Notes: a model not told the origin generated them from the letters alone. A DNA stretch of 64,000 bases from JAJTHC01 sp044348005 (GCA_044348005.1 JBIKTR010000010.1:1-64000); one strand, 5' to 3'; positions 54,441 through 63,071 are shown, numbered from the stretch's first letter. Numbers and translations: made by a program.

Positions 54441-54986
54441 GTGTTTTTCGTGATTCAACGGATGGGCTGGGTTGATTTAGAGGCTTTGGTGAATGTCTCC
54501 CAACGCACCTTTTTAGAAACCTTTGGCATGAATTACAATCCTCAAGATCTCAACGATTACATGGAATCTCGGCTTTCTCGTCATGCGTTGGGGACTGAAC
54601 TTTCAGACCCTGCCAATGTGTTTTTTAGTGTGTGGGACGAACATTCGGGTGCCTTGGCAGGGTACATCAAAATCATTCCACAATGCCGTAAGTTTTTGGA
54701 TGATATGGATGAGGGGCAACTTGAACCGAAAAGCAGTACCTATTTAGAACGTTTCTATCTGTTGAACTCTTTTCACGGTAAAGGCATTGCCCAACAAGCC
54801 ATGCAAGCCACACTCGATTGGATTAAGTCCAACACCCCTAGTGATGCGGTGCATCTCACCGTGTTTTCTGAAAATCCACGAGCCTACACCTTCTATCAAC
54901 GTGTGGGGTTTAAGCATGTGGGCAACACCCTATATATGGTGGGGAATCATCCCGACAAAGAGTTTGTGTATTTGTTAAACCTTTAA
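54441..54986 (+). CDS. GNAT-family N-acetyltransferase
   Basis: I start at GTG 54441, about 12 nt after GGAGG; the next GTG (54450) is possible. The 181 residues show the GNAT fold, with the acetyl-CoA loop in LERFYLLNSFHGKGIAQQAM near residue 110 (Q/RxxGxG/A form HGKGIA) and AYTFYQRVGFKHVG near 150. No substrate is evident. It starts 20 nt after mrp, so it is probably co-transcribed. Confidence 0.85.
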   Translation: MFFVIQRMGWVDLEALVNVSQRTFLETFGMNYNPQDLNDYMESRLSRHALGTELSDPANVFFSVWDEHSGALAGYIKIIPQCRKFLDDMDEGQLEPKSSTYLERFYLLNSFHGKGIAQQAMQATLDWIKSNTPSDAVHLTVFSENPRAYTFYQRVGFKHVGNTLYMVGNHPDKEFVYLLNL

Positions 54987-55040
54987 AACCTGTTTTGGTG
55001 TATAATGAAGTAAATTAAAAGAGAGAGGAATACATTTCCT

Positions 55041-55841
55041 ATGCACGCCTACCAAAGTTCACAACAACGAAATGCTCTGATTTGTGCCAGTAGCCAAGGC
55101 TTGGGCTTGGCGGTGGCGAATCGCTTGGCGCAAGAGGGGCACAACGTTTTTTTGGTGGCTCGTAATGAAGCACGCTTGGCCAAAGTCAAGCAAGAACTCG
55201 AAGAAGCTCATTCTGTTCAGGTGCATACCTATGTGTGTGATTTGAACGTCGCAAGCCAACGCACCAAACTACTTGAAGTGCTTTTAGCCCTTTGGCCCGC
55301 TGGCCCTGATATCGTTGTTCACAATACGGGAGGCCCCCCGCCTTCCACCGTCTTAGACACCGAATACGTCGATTGGACGCAAGGATTTAATAGTCTATTT
55401 TTGAGTGTGGTGCAGATCAACCAAGCCCTTGTTCCGCTTATGGTAGAACGCGGTTGGGGACGCGTGGTTAATGTCACCTCCCTTGCCGCAAAAGAACCCT
55501 TGTCACATTTGGCGGTGTCCAATGCGTTGCGAGCGGGCTTGAGTGCGTATTCTAAAACCTTGGCAAGCGAAGTGGCTGCTTCTGGTGTGATGGTTAATTG
55601 TGTGGCCCCCGGTTATATTCAAACCGAACGGCTGAAGCATTTATTTCACTTTAGGGCGGAACAAACAGGCACCACGCCTTTGCAGGCCCAACGCCAGATT
55701 GAGCAGAACATTCCTGCCCAGCGTCTTGGTAAGGCCTCTGAATTTGCGCATGTGGTGAGTTTTTTATGTAGCGAAGGCTGTAGCTACATGAGCGGGCAAA
55801 CGCTTGTCGTCGACGGTGGCTTGCAAAAGTCGACGTTTTAG
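55041..55841 (+). CDS. Short-chain dehydrogenase/reductase lacking the YxxxK motif
   Basis: The 266-residue protein has the SDR nucleotide-binding start ALICASSQGLGLAVA, HNTGGPPP in place of NNAG, and VNVTSLAAKEPLSHLA. At the active-site position, YxxxK is replaced: HLAVSNALRAGL. A PGYIQTERL motif and the C-terminal SYMSGQTLVVDGG close the fold. Members with this NLxLSNxxR substitution form a recognisable SDR subgroup, so the gene is probably intact but may use a different chemistry. GAGAGGA precedes the ATG. Confidence 0.85.
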   Translation: MHAYQSSQQRNALICASSQGLGLAVANRLAQEGHNVFLVARNEARLAKVKQELEEAHSVQVHTYVCDLNVASQRTKLLEVLLALWPAGPDIVVHNTGGPPPSTVLDTEYVDWTQGFNSLFLSVVQINQALVPLMVERGWGRVVNVTSLAAKEPLSHLAVSNALRAGLSAYSKTLASEVAASGVMVNCVAPGYIQTERLKHLFHFRAEQTGTTPLQAQRQIEQNIPAQRLGKASEFAHVVSFLCSEGCSYMSGQTLVVDGGLQKSTF

Positions 55842-56180
55842 TCTAGTATTTATAGTGTTTTATGAATAAAAAGTGATACTCCAACCGTTGCACAAGCCGA
55901 CGTCCAAGCACTAAATCCGAGCGGGTGAGCGAATTGCGAATCCCCGAGCGATTTTGCGGACGTCCGACGTGTAGCAAGTGATGCAAGCGAAAAGGATGAG
56001 AAAGGGGGAGGATTTTTAAGGAGGGGGAAAGAGAAGGAGAGCCGCAACAATTTCCTTCTTTTTCCCCCTCCTTAAACCGCCTTTAGAGGTGTTGGAGACC
56101 TTTGGCGGAGCAAAGGTCTCTGACGACGACCATCGTTAAAATAAAATGAAAATCTAAAAAGCTACACAACTCATTATCAA
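55842..56180. other. Structured intergenic region between convergent SDR and serS genes
   Basis: About 340 bp with no gene. It holds GACGTCC (55899-55905) and its complement GGACGTC (55958-55964) enclosing a GC-rich segment with three GAGCG words; a 24-bp inverted repeat at 56015-56076; and a 10-bp stem, GAGACCTTTG/CAAAGGTCTC, at 56095-56120. On the minus strand these could terminate serS and separate the convergent genes, but the amount of structure is more than a terminator needs. Confidence 0.55.
56015..56076. repeat. 24-bp inverted repeat with one mismatch
   Basis: Bases 56015-56038 (TTTAAGGAGGGGGAAAGAGAAGGA without the final four) pair with 56053-56076 over 24 bp with a single mismatch and a 14-nt loop. 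One arm is purine, the other pyrimidine, so a long RNA hairpin or an H-DNA-type structure could form. No tandem T-run marks it as a simple terminator. Confidence 0.85.
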
Positions 56181-57461
56181 CTAAAAGGTGACTTCTTCCA
56201 AACCGTTCATATAAGACACCAACGCCTTGGGAAGGCGAAGGGTGTGAGCATCCACTTGGTAATTTTCTAAAATGGCGGCCACGGTTCGACCCACCGCAAT
56301 GCCTGAACCATTCAGCGTGTGACAAAACTGAGGCTTTTCCCCTTCCGTTGCACGATACCGCAAGTTCATGCGACGAGCCTGAAAGTCCAACGTATTCGAG
56401 CAACTGGAAATTTCTCGATAGACGCCTTGACTGGGCATCCACACTTCAAGATCATACGTCTTGGCGGCAGAAAAGCCAAGATCCCCCGTACATAGGGACA
56501 CCACGCGATACGGCAATTCCAATAGCTGTAAAATCGCTTCGGCATGGCGGGTGAGGGCTTCAAGGGCTTCAAATGAACGTTCTGCCGTGGTGATATGTAC
56601 GAGTTCTACTTTGTCAAACTGGTGTTGTCGAATGAGGCCACGGGTGTCTCGTCCCGCACTGCCGGCTTCGCGTCTAAAGCACGGGGTGTGTGCCGTAAAT
56701 TGCATCGGCAATTGAGCGCCTTCCACGATTTCATCCCGATACAAATTGGTAATCGGCACTTCAGATGTCGGAATCAAATACAACGCTTCTTCAGAAACTT
56801 TGTACATGTCTTCCGCAAACTTAGGCAGTTGCCCAGTGCCTGTCATACTCGCTTCATTCACCAGCAAAGGCAACACAAGTTCTTCATAGCCGTGTTGAAT
56901 GGTATGGACATCCAACATCAGGCGAATTAAAGATCTGACCAACAGGGCGCCGTTGCCACGAAAGACGCAAAAGCGAGACTTGGCGAGTTTGACGCCTCGT
57001 TCAAAATCTATCCAATTCAAAGCAACCCCAGTGTCCCAGTGGGGTTGCCCCTCTGCGTGGGGACGAGCTTTAAACTCACATCCCCACCGGCGGATTTCTT
57101 CATTGTCTTCTTCCGTGCTGCCGTCTTTCACCGATTTATGGGGTAGGTTGGGCAAGCTCATAACAATGCGGTCTTGCTCTTCGGCGAGGGCGTCTTTTTC
57201 GCTTTCAATGGCTTTAATCCGTTCAGAAACGTGCTTGGCCGTTTCCATCACGGCATCGGCATTTTCGCCCGCTTTTTTTAGGGTGGCGAGTTCTTTATTT
57301 AAGGCGTTACGCTGGTTGCGCAGGCCTTCTTCTTCTTGCAGTAAGGCACGGCGTTTTTCGTCAAGGCCTAGCACGGCTTGAAGGGAAAAATCGGGGTTAC
57401 GCCGTTGTAAGGCTTTTTCAACGGTGTGGGGGTCTTGGCGAAGGGCTTTAATATCAAGCAT
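56181..57461 (-). CDS. serS: Seryl-tRNA synthetase
   Basis: SerRS charges tRNA-Ser. The 426-residue class II enzyme has the N-terminal coiled-coil arm (about 30-105), TSEVPITNLYRDEIV, motif 2 FRREAGSAGRDTRGLIRQHQF near residue 263, the HQFDKVELV block, and motif 3 GSGIAVGRTVAAILENYQ near 387. The N-terminal LDIKALRQDP is typical. It is separated by a structured region from the SDR gene. Confidence 0.97.
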   Translation of the reverse strand: MLDIKALRQDPHTVEKALQRRNPDFSLQAVLGLDEKRRALLQEEEGLRNQRNALNKELATLKKAGENADAVMETAKHVSERIKAIESEKDALAEEQDRIVMSLPNLPHKSVKDGSTEEDNEEIRRWGCEFKARPHAEGQPHWDTGVALNWIDFERGVKLAKSRFCVFRGNGALLVRSLIRLMLDVHTIQHGYEELVLPLLVNEASMTGTGQLPKFAEDMYKVSEEALYLIPTSEVPITNLYRDEIVEGAQLPMQFTAHTPCFRREAGSAGRDTRGLIRQHQFDKVELVHITTAERSFEALEALTRHAEAILQLLELPYRVVSLCTGDLGFSAAKTYDLEVWMPSQGVYREISSCSNTLDFQARRMNLRYRATEGEKPQFCHTLNGSGIAVGRTVAAILENYQVDAHTLRLPKALVSYMNGLEEVTF

Positions 57462-57502
57462 GGGCGGAAGATCTTCTTGAGCTAAAGGCTAATAACGTAG
57501 GC

Positions 57503-57910
57503 TTAAATGGCAGATTCCACAATAGACAAAGCACTTATTTGGGCGCCTTCAACGGCATCCAACACTTTCATGCTGGTGGCGTGCAAGGCCTGAGGGCTTA
57601 GGTGGAGGATCACACCATCCGGAAACGTGGTTTTTAAGGTTCGTAATTGTTGGGTTAAATCGTTGGATTCTACCCACAATTGGTCGTTTACCTTAATTTC
57701 ATTCGTGGGTAAAATGTCAATTTCAATGACTTTTTGTTCTTTTTGAAGGGTGGGTGAAGCTTCTGACACGCTAGGCAGGTTAATACTGAGCCCTTGACTG
57801 TTGAGCATGGGGGCCACCACCATCATAATAATCAGTAATACCAAGAAAATATCCGTCAAGGGAGTAATGTTAATGGCATCAAAATGCTTAAGGCGCTTAG
57901 AACTCGTCAT
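57503..57910 (-). CDS. ExbD/TolR-family energy-transduction protein
   Basis: I start at the ATG at 57910 (MTSSKRLKHFDAINITPL), which has AGGAG 10 nt upstream; about 135 residues. It has one membrane segment with the conserved Asp in TPLTDIFLVLLIIMMVVA and a periplasmic ExbD domain ending in ALSIVESAI. With ExbB it couples the proton gradient to outer-membrane transport. It overlaps the upstream exbD-like gene by 14 bp, so two different ExbD copies are encoded in one operon. Confidence 0.92.
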   Translation of the reverse strand: MTSSKRLKHFDAINITPLTDIFLVLLIIMMVVAPMLNSQGLSINLPSVSEASPTLQKEQKVIEIDILPTNEIKVNDQLWVESNDLTQQLRTLKTTFPDGVILHLSPQALHATSMKVLDAVEGAQISALSIVESAI

Positions 57911-58358
57911 GAGAAGAGGCTCCTTCTTCAGTCGTTGCAGGTTGTTCTTGGGCCACTTTCTTTGTGGCAAGCGTCTGCCCTTCAAACACGATTCGTTCAA
58001 CGCCTGTACCGGCGACTGCTTTCATGACGGTTAACACCGTTTTGTTAGAACTGGCTTTGTCCGCCCGTAATAACACTTTTTGTTCTGTAACGGTAGGCAG
58101 TAAGGCCTTTATTTTGGCCCCTAAGTCGCTTGCTTGAACGGGTTCACCTTGAACCTCATAATGACCGTCGGCGGAAACATCCACCGTAATGAGATTTTTA
58201 CTAATGGCCTTGCCATGTTCAAGCACAGGCAAAGCCACCGACTCATTTTTCTGAGTAATGCTAGGGGCAATGACCATCATAATAATCAGCAGAACTAGGA
58301 AAATATCCGTCAAAGGGGTAATGTTTATTTCGTCGAAGTGTTTCACTTGAGCAGCCAT
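57897..58358 (-). CDS. ExbD/TolR-family energy-transduction protein
   Basis: The 153-residue protein has the same opening as its downstream partner (VKHFDEINITPLTDIFLVLL) with the proton-path Asp at about residue 20 and a C-terminal acidic tail. Two ExbD paralogs beside one ExbB are known from Ton or Tol systems and from some gliding motors. The neighbour upstream is ExbB. No TonB or TolA is seen nearby. Confidence 0.92.
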   Translation of the reverse strand: MAAQVKHFDEINITPLTDIFLVLLIIMMVIAPSITQKNESVALPVLEHGKAISKNLITVDVSADGHYEVQGEPVQASDLGAKIKALLPTVTEQKVLLRADKASSNKTVLTVMKAVAGTGVERIVFEGQTLATKKVAQEQPATTEEGASSHDEF

Positions 58359-58376
58359 AGCGGGAATGAGTCCTTT

Positions 58377-59045
58377 TTAAGCATGAACTGGGTGTTGATG
58401 CTGTTCATGTGACGTGGCTGAAGGAGCATCCACCGAAGAAAGTAAAACGAGCTTGAGTAATTGAAAGTCATTTTCAAAGCTTTCGACTTTGGATCTAAAA
58501 TAGTTATTCGCCACAACCGCCACAATCGCTACGCCCAAACCAAAGGCAGTGGCAATTAACGCAGAACCAATGCCGAACATCACTTGAGACGCCTGCCCTT
58601 GACTGGAATTGGCCATTTCTCCGAAGGTTAATAAAATACGCACCACGGTGCCAAATAAACCTAAGTAGGGGGCAATGGTACCCACGGTGCCTAACACGTT
58701 TAAGCCTTGTTCTAGGCGACGCAAAGCCAGCGCAATGGTAATGTCAAAGGCACTGCCAAAGGCTTTGGCATCCCGCGCGTGCTGACGAAGGAGTTGAATC
58801 CCTTCTTGGCTGACACGGCCATAAATGCCGCCGAGCTGTTCACTAATAGCCAGGGCGTTGTCATAATTATGCTTGGCCAGTTCACGTTGCAAGCGTTGCA
58901 CAAAGGATTCTAACTCACGTTCTTGGCTTTTGAAAAAGCTCAAGCGCTTAAATACGACGGCACCTGTAATCAAAGACGCCACCACAATGGGAGACAACAC
59001 GGCCCAGTCATGTTGCAAGGTAAACATCAGTAATTTAAAATCCAT
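58377..59045 (-). CDS. ExbB/TolQ/MotA-family proton-channel protein
   Basis: I start at the ATG at 59045 (MDFKLLMFTLQ) with GAGGAG upstream; about 222 residues. Three membrane segments are visible: WAVLSPIVVASLITGAVVF (about 14-32), LNVLGTVGTIAPYLGLFGTVVRIL (about 113-136) and FGIGSALIATAFGLGVAIVAVV (about 155-176). The GTIAPYLGLFGTV motif is diagnostic. It forms the pentamer around the ExbD dimers encoded just downstream. Confidence 0.93.
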   Translation of the reverse strand: MDFKLLMFTLQHDWAVLSPIVVASLITGAVVFKRLSFFKSQERELESFVQRLQRELAKHNYDNALAISEQLGGIYGRVSQEGIQLLRQHARDAKAFGSAFDITIALALRRLEQGLNVLGTVGTIAPYLGLFGTVVRILLTFGEMANSSQGQASQVMFGIGSALIATAFGLGVAIVAVVANNYFRSKVESFENDFQLLKLVLLSSVDAPSATSHEQHQHPVHA

Positions 59046-59138
59046 TGAAAAAAGCTCCTCTCCAAAGCACATCATACAGTATATAAGTATAGAGTATAAT
59101 TACAATTCGGGAAAGTCTTTTCCTAAAGCAAATTAAAA

Positions 59139-59597
59139 CTATCGGCCTGAACCCAGTTCAACCGATCGTGACGCCATGCTTTTTAAAATGCCATATACCG
59201 ACAAGTTTGCTTCAAACATGCGGTTGGCCATTAAAGCATCGGCCATATCCACCAGTGGGTTGGCGGTGGATGCTTCTACATAACCGTTGGCATCCGCTGC
59301 GGGGTGATAGGGCATATAGAGTTGTGTGCCTTTGGTGGGGTCGCTTATCGTGCCTGACATGGTGACGCCTGCTTCGCCTAGATTGTTCAACGTATTGGCT
59401 GGCACGCCCGACGCCGAGGCTTTCACATTGCCCATTAAGTCCGCAAACGGCACTTGCACTTGCTGGCTGAGTATGGGAATCTGACGCTTGTAACCGGGTG
59501 TTCCCAAATTTGCCATGTTCGTGGCGTGGACTTGGGCGCGTTGGGCATGGGTCGTCATGCCTGAAGAAGAAATGTTCATGGCGTTGAGTAATGTCAT
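59139..59597 (-). CDS. flgC: Flagellar basal-body rod protein FlgC
   Basis: From the ATG at 59597 (MTLLNAMNISSSGM, GGAGG upstream) the product has about 152 residues. The N-terminal block MNISSSGMTTHAQRAQVHATNMANLGTPGYKRQ and the C-terminal ANPLVDMADALMANRMFEANLSV are the Flg_bb_rod and Flg_bbr_C motifs, with PYHPAADANGYVEAS between them as in FlgC. FlgC forms the proximal rod. No other flagellar gene is present here, so it is an isolated copy. Confidence 0.88.
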   Translation of the reverse strand: MTLLNAMNISSSGMTTHAQRAQVHATNMANLGTPGYKRQIPILSQQVQVPFADLMGNVKASASGVPANTLNNLGEAGVTMSGTISDPTKGTQLYMPYHPAADANGYVEASTANPLVDMADALMANRMFEANLSVYGILKSMASRSVELGSGR

Positions 59598-59712
59598 TAT
59601 AAATAGCCTCCGTGTTATAGGGTTTGAAGCCCTTTCGACGTTTTTCAACGTAAGCTGTAGGGGCATCGGTGGAATGGAGGGGGCTTTAATCTTCCCCAAA
59701 AAAGCCCCTTGT

Positions 59713-59741
59713 TTTACTTCTTTATGTTTCTGTTGTATAAT
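59713..59741 (+). promoter_or_regulatory. Sigma-70-type promoter of pnp
   Basis: TTTACT (59713-59718) and TATAAT (59736-59741) are separated by 17 nt, 80 nt upstream of the pnp start. Confidence 0.65.
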
Positions 59742-59820
59742 ACCCGCAACGTGTAAAAGCGATTGATAAATAACGGTTTGCGACGCAAGCCCTGATGTAA
59801 AGAAAGTAGATTCTAATTTT

Positions 59821-62169
59821 ATGATGATGTCTCAAGAAACCTTGACCCACCCCCAACAGTCGGGTGAATTTGGTATTAAAAGCCCTACGCTTGACGCTTT
59901 TTACCCTGAAATGAAACGCGCTCAATTTGACATTGGTGGAAAAACCGTTTACGTCGAAACAGGACGTATTTCTCGTGCGGCTGGCGGTTCGATTATTTTA
60001 CAATGTGGTGAAACCACTGTAATGGCCAACGCCACGGCCAGTGAAACCCCTCGCGCTGGGATTGATTTCTTCCCATTGCTCATTGATTATGAAGAAAAGC
60101 TCTATTCTGTTGGTCGCATTCCTGGTGGTTACAACAAGCGTGAAGCTCGCCCGAGTGAAAAAGCGATTTTAACCTCTCGTTTGATTGATCGCCCTATTCG
60201 TCCTCTTTTCCCTGATGGCTTCCGTAACGATGTGCAAATCGTCGTCAATGGCTTGGCCAGCGATCACGAAAACCCCATGGATGCCTTGGCTATTTTAGCC
60301 GCGTCTTTTGCGTTGACGCTGTGTAAAAATGCGCCGTTTCAAGGGCCGATCGGTGCGGTTCGTGTGGGTAAAGTCGACGGCTCGTTAATCGCTAACCCGA
60401 CTTACAAGCAAATGGCTGAAAGTCCTTTAGACTTGGTCGTTGCAGGGACTAAAGATTCCATTATGATGGTGGAAGCAGGCGCCGATTTCGTCACCGAAGA
60501 CGAACTCATCGAAGCCTTGGATTTCGCTCATAAAGAAATTAAAAACCAAGTCGCGGCTCAAGAAGCCTTTGCACACCTTTGCGGGGTGCCTGTGGTGAAA
60601 GCGTTTACCCCTGAATTTGACAACAGCCCTGTTGTTGAGTTCTTGAAGGCGAATTATTACGACAAAGTCAATGCCGCTTATCACAATGAAGATCGTGACG
60701 GACGCAAAGATTTGGTCGCTTCGATTAAAGAAGAGGCTAAAAAAGCCCTCGAAGCCTTGGGTGAAGACCACGACTTGAACGTCCTCATCAAGGCTCAAGA
60801 TGTGCCTGTTTTCAGCGAATCCTTCAAATCGCTTGAGAAAAAAGTCATGCGAGCCATGGTCGTCAACGAAGGCGTGCGTGCCGATGGCCGTAATTCTGAA
60901 GAAATTCGCCCCATTAAGTGCCATGTAGGCGTGCTGCCTCGTGTGCATGGTTCCGCTTTGTTCACACGTGGAGGCACTCAAGTGCTATCAATCGCAACGC
61001 TTGGTTCACCGGGGGATCTTCAACGCTTAGACGGCGTTGAGCCTGACACCGAAAAACGCTGGATGCACCACTACAATTTCCCCGCCTATAGTGTAGGCGA
61101 AGTGCGCCCCAACCGTGGGGCAGGGCGTCGTGAAATTGGTCACGGGTGCTTGGCTGAACGTGCGGTTGCGGCTTCTTTACCGAAACAAGCGGACTTTCCC
61201 TACACCTTGCGTGTGGTGAGTGAAGTTGTTGCGTCGAATGGTTCAACCTCTATGGGTTCCACTTGCGGAGCGACGCTTGCCTTAATGGATGCTGGGGTGC
61301 CGATTGAAAAAGTCGTAGGCGGTATTGCCATGGGTCTGATTAAAGAAGGCGACAAATCCGTTATTTTATCCGACATTCAAGGCCTTGAAGACTTCTTGGG
61401 TGACATGGACTTTAAAGTCACGGGTAATACCGAAGGCGTTACGGCCCTTCAAATGGATATTAAAATCCAAGGGATTTCCATTGACATTATGCGTCAAGCC
61501 TTAGAGCAAGCTCGTCAAGGACGTTTGCACATTTTACAAAAAATGGCTGAAGCCCTTCCGAAGTCTCGTCCTGACTTGTCGACCTATGCCCCTCGCATTG
61601 AAACGATCAAAATTGATCAAGACCAAATCGGTACGGTTATTGGCCCAGGTGGTAAAATGATTCGCTCCATTATTGAAGAAACGGGCGCCACCATTGATAT
61701 TAACGACGAAGGTTTGGTTCATATCTCCACAAACGACGGCGTGGCCATGGCTGCGGCGCGTAAGAAGATTGAAGATTTGACCCGTAAGTTTGAACCTGGC
61801 ATGTTGATCAAAGGAACAGTGCAAAGTATTATTCCCATTGGAGCGTTTGTTCAACTAGCGCCAGGTAAAGACGGCATGATTCACATTTCACAATTCCCTT
61901 GCCGAGTCGGTATTATTGAAGATGCCGTCAACATTGGGGATGAAGTCGTGGTTCGTGTGACTGCCATTGACGAACGGGGTCGTACCAATCTTTCGATGAA
62001 AGATGTGACCGATGAAGAGCGTGCCAGCTTTGGCTTGGCACCGTTCGTGGTGCCTGAAACCTTGAGCGAACGCCCTGAACGCGAAGAGCGTCCTGATCGT
62101 GGAGGCTTTCGTGGCGGTGGTGGCGGTGGAAACCGTGGGGGTCGCGGAGGCGGTCGCGAACGCTATTAG
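59821..62169 (+). CDS. pnp: Polynucleotide phosphorylase
   Basis: PNPase degrades RNA 3' to 5' by phosphorolysis and belongs to the degradosome. The 782-residue product has two RNase PH domains; the first includes GGYNKREARPSEKAILTSR, the second GRNSEEIRPIKCHVG and TRGGTQVL with GSTSMGSTCGATLALMDAG and the catalytic DMDFKVTG. KH (GPGGKMIRSIIEETG) and S1 (GTVQSIIPIGAFVQL) domains follow, then a Gly/Arg tail (GGFRGGGGGGNRGG), which also binds RNA in other proteins. Start is one of three ATGs in a row without a strong ribosome site. A terminator follows. Confidence 0.97.
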   Translation: MMMSQETLTHPQQSGEFGIKSPTLDAFYPEMKRAQFDIGGKTVYVETGRISRAAGGSIILQCGETTVMANATASETPRAGIDFFPLLIDYEEKLYSVGRIPGGYNKREARPSEKAILTSRLIDRPIRPLFPDGFRNDVQIVVNGLASDHENPMDALAILAASFALTLCKNAPFQGPIGAVRVGKVDGSLIANPTYKQMAESPLDLVVAGTKDSIMMVEAGADFVTEDELIEALDFAHKEIKNQVAAQEAFAHLCGVPVVKAFTPEFDNSPVVEFLKANYYDKVNAAYHNEDRDGRKDLVASIKEEAKKALEALGEDHDLNVLIKAQDVPVFSESFKSLEKKVMRAMVVNEGVRADGRNSEEIRPIKCHVGVLPRVHGSALFTRGGTQVLSIATLGSPGDLQRLDGVEPDTEKRWMHHYNFPAYSVGEVRPNRGAGRREIGHGCLAERAVAASLPKQADFPYTLRVVSEVVASNGSTSMGSTCGATLALMDAGVPIEKVVGGIAMGLIKEGDKSVILSDIQGLEDFLGDMDFKVTGNTEGVTALQMDIKIQGISIDIMRQALEQARQGRLHILQKMAEALPKSRPDLSTYAPRIETIKIDQDQIGTVIGPGGKMIRSIIEETGATIDINDEGLVHISTNDGVAMAAARKKIEDLTRKFEPGMLIKGTVQSIIPIGAFVQLAPGKDGMIHISQFPCRVGIIEDAVNIGDEVVVRVTAIDERGRTNLSMKDVTDEERASFGLAPFVVPETLSERPEREERPDRGGFRGGGGGGNRGGRGGGRERY

Positions 62170-62190
62170 GTAATCACCTGAACTTGTTTT

Positions 62191-62223
62191 AAAAAGGGAT
62201 GCTCTAACAGGCATCCCTTTTTT
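62191..62223 (+). terminator. Intrinsic terminator of pnp
   Basis: AAAAAGGGATGC (62191-62202) pairs with GCATCCCTTTTT (62211-62222) around an 8-nt loop. The core AAGGGATGC/GCATCCCTT recurs in the terminator at 63003-63039. Confidence 0.92.
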
Positions 62224-62280
62224 GGTGGAGTTGAGTTCACCTGTTTTGAACCCCAGGGGAAAAGGTTTCTTTATAAGCCC

Positions 62281-62311
62281 TAGCATCTTTTTGGCTTGAG
62301 GGTGTTTTATG
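62281..62311 (+). promoter_or_regulatory. Promoter-like element TAGCAT-N18-TTTTATG
   Basis: TAGCAT (62281-62286) is followed by CTTTTT and, after 18 nt, by TTTTATG (62305-62311), 35 nt before the start of the membrane protein at 62346. Confidence 0.5.
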
Positions 62312-62345
62312 TGACTAATGGAACTCGATTTTTTAGGAAACCTAA

Positions 62346-62957
62346 ATGGCAAGCCTTCCTTTTTCATCAACCCCTTTTCGTCCTTCTGGTATGCCCACCC
62401 CCCTAACGGCTTCGATGCAGGCGCCTTCGCCGATGCCTTCTCCTTTTTCGCAAGCCCTCCCTCCACCCCATCGGGATGAAGCGTCTTTCAACGCGCGGTT
62501 GTTTGCCGTCTTAAATTCACTTGAACAACGTAATGAACAACGCCCAGAAGCGCCTGTGCCTGCTTATGTGAAATGGGGACTCCCTTTTTTGGTGGTGAGC
62601 CAAGTGGCTACGTTGGCGTTGTTGGCCTTTAACATGAAGGAAATGTCGGCTTTAAAGTCGTGCCAAAGCAGTATGGAAAATACGGTTGATCGGATTGAAA
62701 AGGATTTACTAAAGAAAGCATCGTTTCAAGATATTTTAGTCGGGGCGCAGGAATTGATTTCAAGCGCGACCCCGACTAACCCTGATCTACAGCCCTTAAG
62801 TGATGCTATTCAACAGCTCGTCAGGGATTCAAACTCCAAAAGCCCCATTGAAGTCGCCACAAAGATTGTTCAAACTGTCAACAAGCTTCAAAAAGGACGT
62901 TGGTCGGGTTTTAAGGTTTGTTTAAAGGCATTTTATGCTCAAGGACTACTTCGCTAG
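62346..62957 (+). CDS. Single-pass membrane protein with low-complexity N-terminus, unknown
   Basis: The 203-residue product begins MASLPFSSTPFRPSGMP and is Pro/Ser/Ala-rich to about residue 45, then charged. A membrane segment (WGLPFLVVSQVATLALLAF, about 78-96) is followed by a cytoplasmic- or periplasmic-type helical region (SMENTVDRIEKDLLKKASFQ, VATKIVQTVNKLQKG). TTAGGAAACC precedes the ATG. No family is recognised; style and promoter match the other unrecognised membrane proteins here. Confidence 0.72.
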   Translation: MASLPFSSTPFRPSGMPTPLTASMQAPSPMPSPFSQALPPPHRDEASFNARLFAVLNSLEQRNEQRPEAPVPAYVKWGLPFLVVSQVATLALLAFNMKEMSALKSCQSSMENTVDRIEKDLLKKASFQDILVGAQELISSATPTNPDLQPLSDAIQQLVRDSNSKSPIEVATKIVQTVNKLQKGRWSGFKVCLKAFYAQGLLR

Positions 62958-63002
62958 TATAGATAGATCTTTGAGCCTTGGGGTAATCGCCTGCCCGAAA
63001 AA

Positions 63003-63039
63003 AAAAGGGATGCTCTCTCCTTGGAGAGGCATCCCTTTT
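63003..63039. terminator. Bidirectional terminator between convergent genes
   Basis: AAAAGGGATGC (63003-63013) and CTCTCC (63015-63020) pair with GGAGAG and GCATCCCTTTT (63023-63039), with a one-base bulge. It separates the plus-strand gene at 62346 from the minus-strand hibernation-factor gene. Confidence 0.88.
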
Positions 63040-63071
63040 CATGTAAGGCTTTTCTGTAGCGACGTGTTGCG

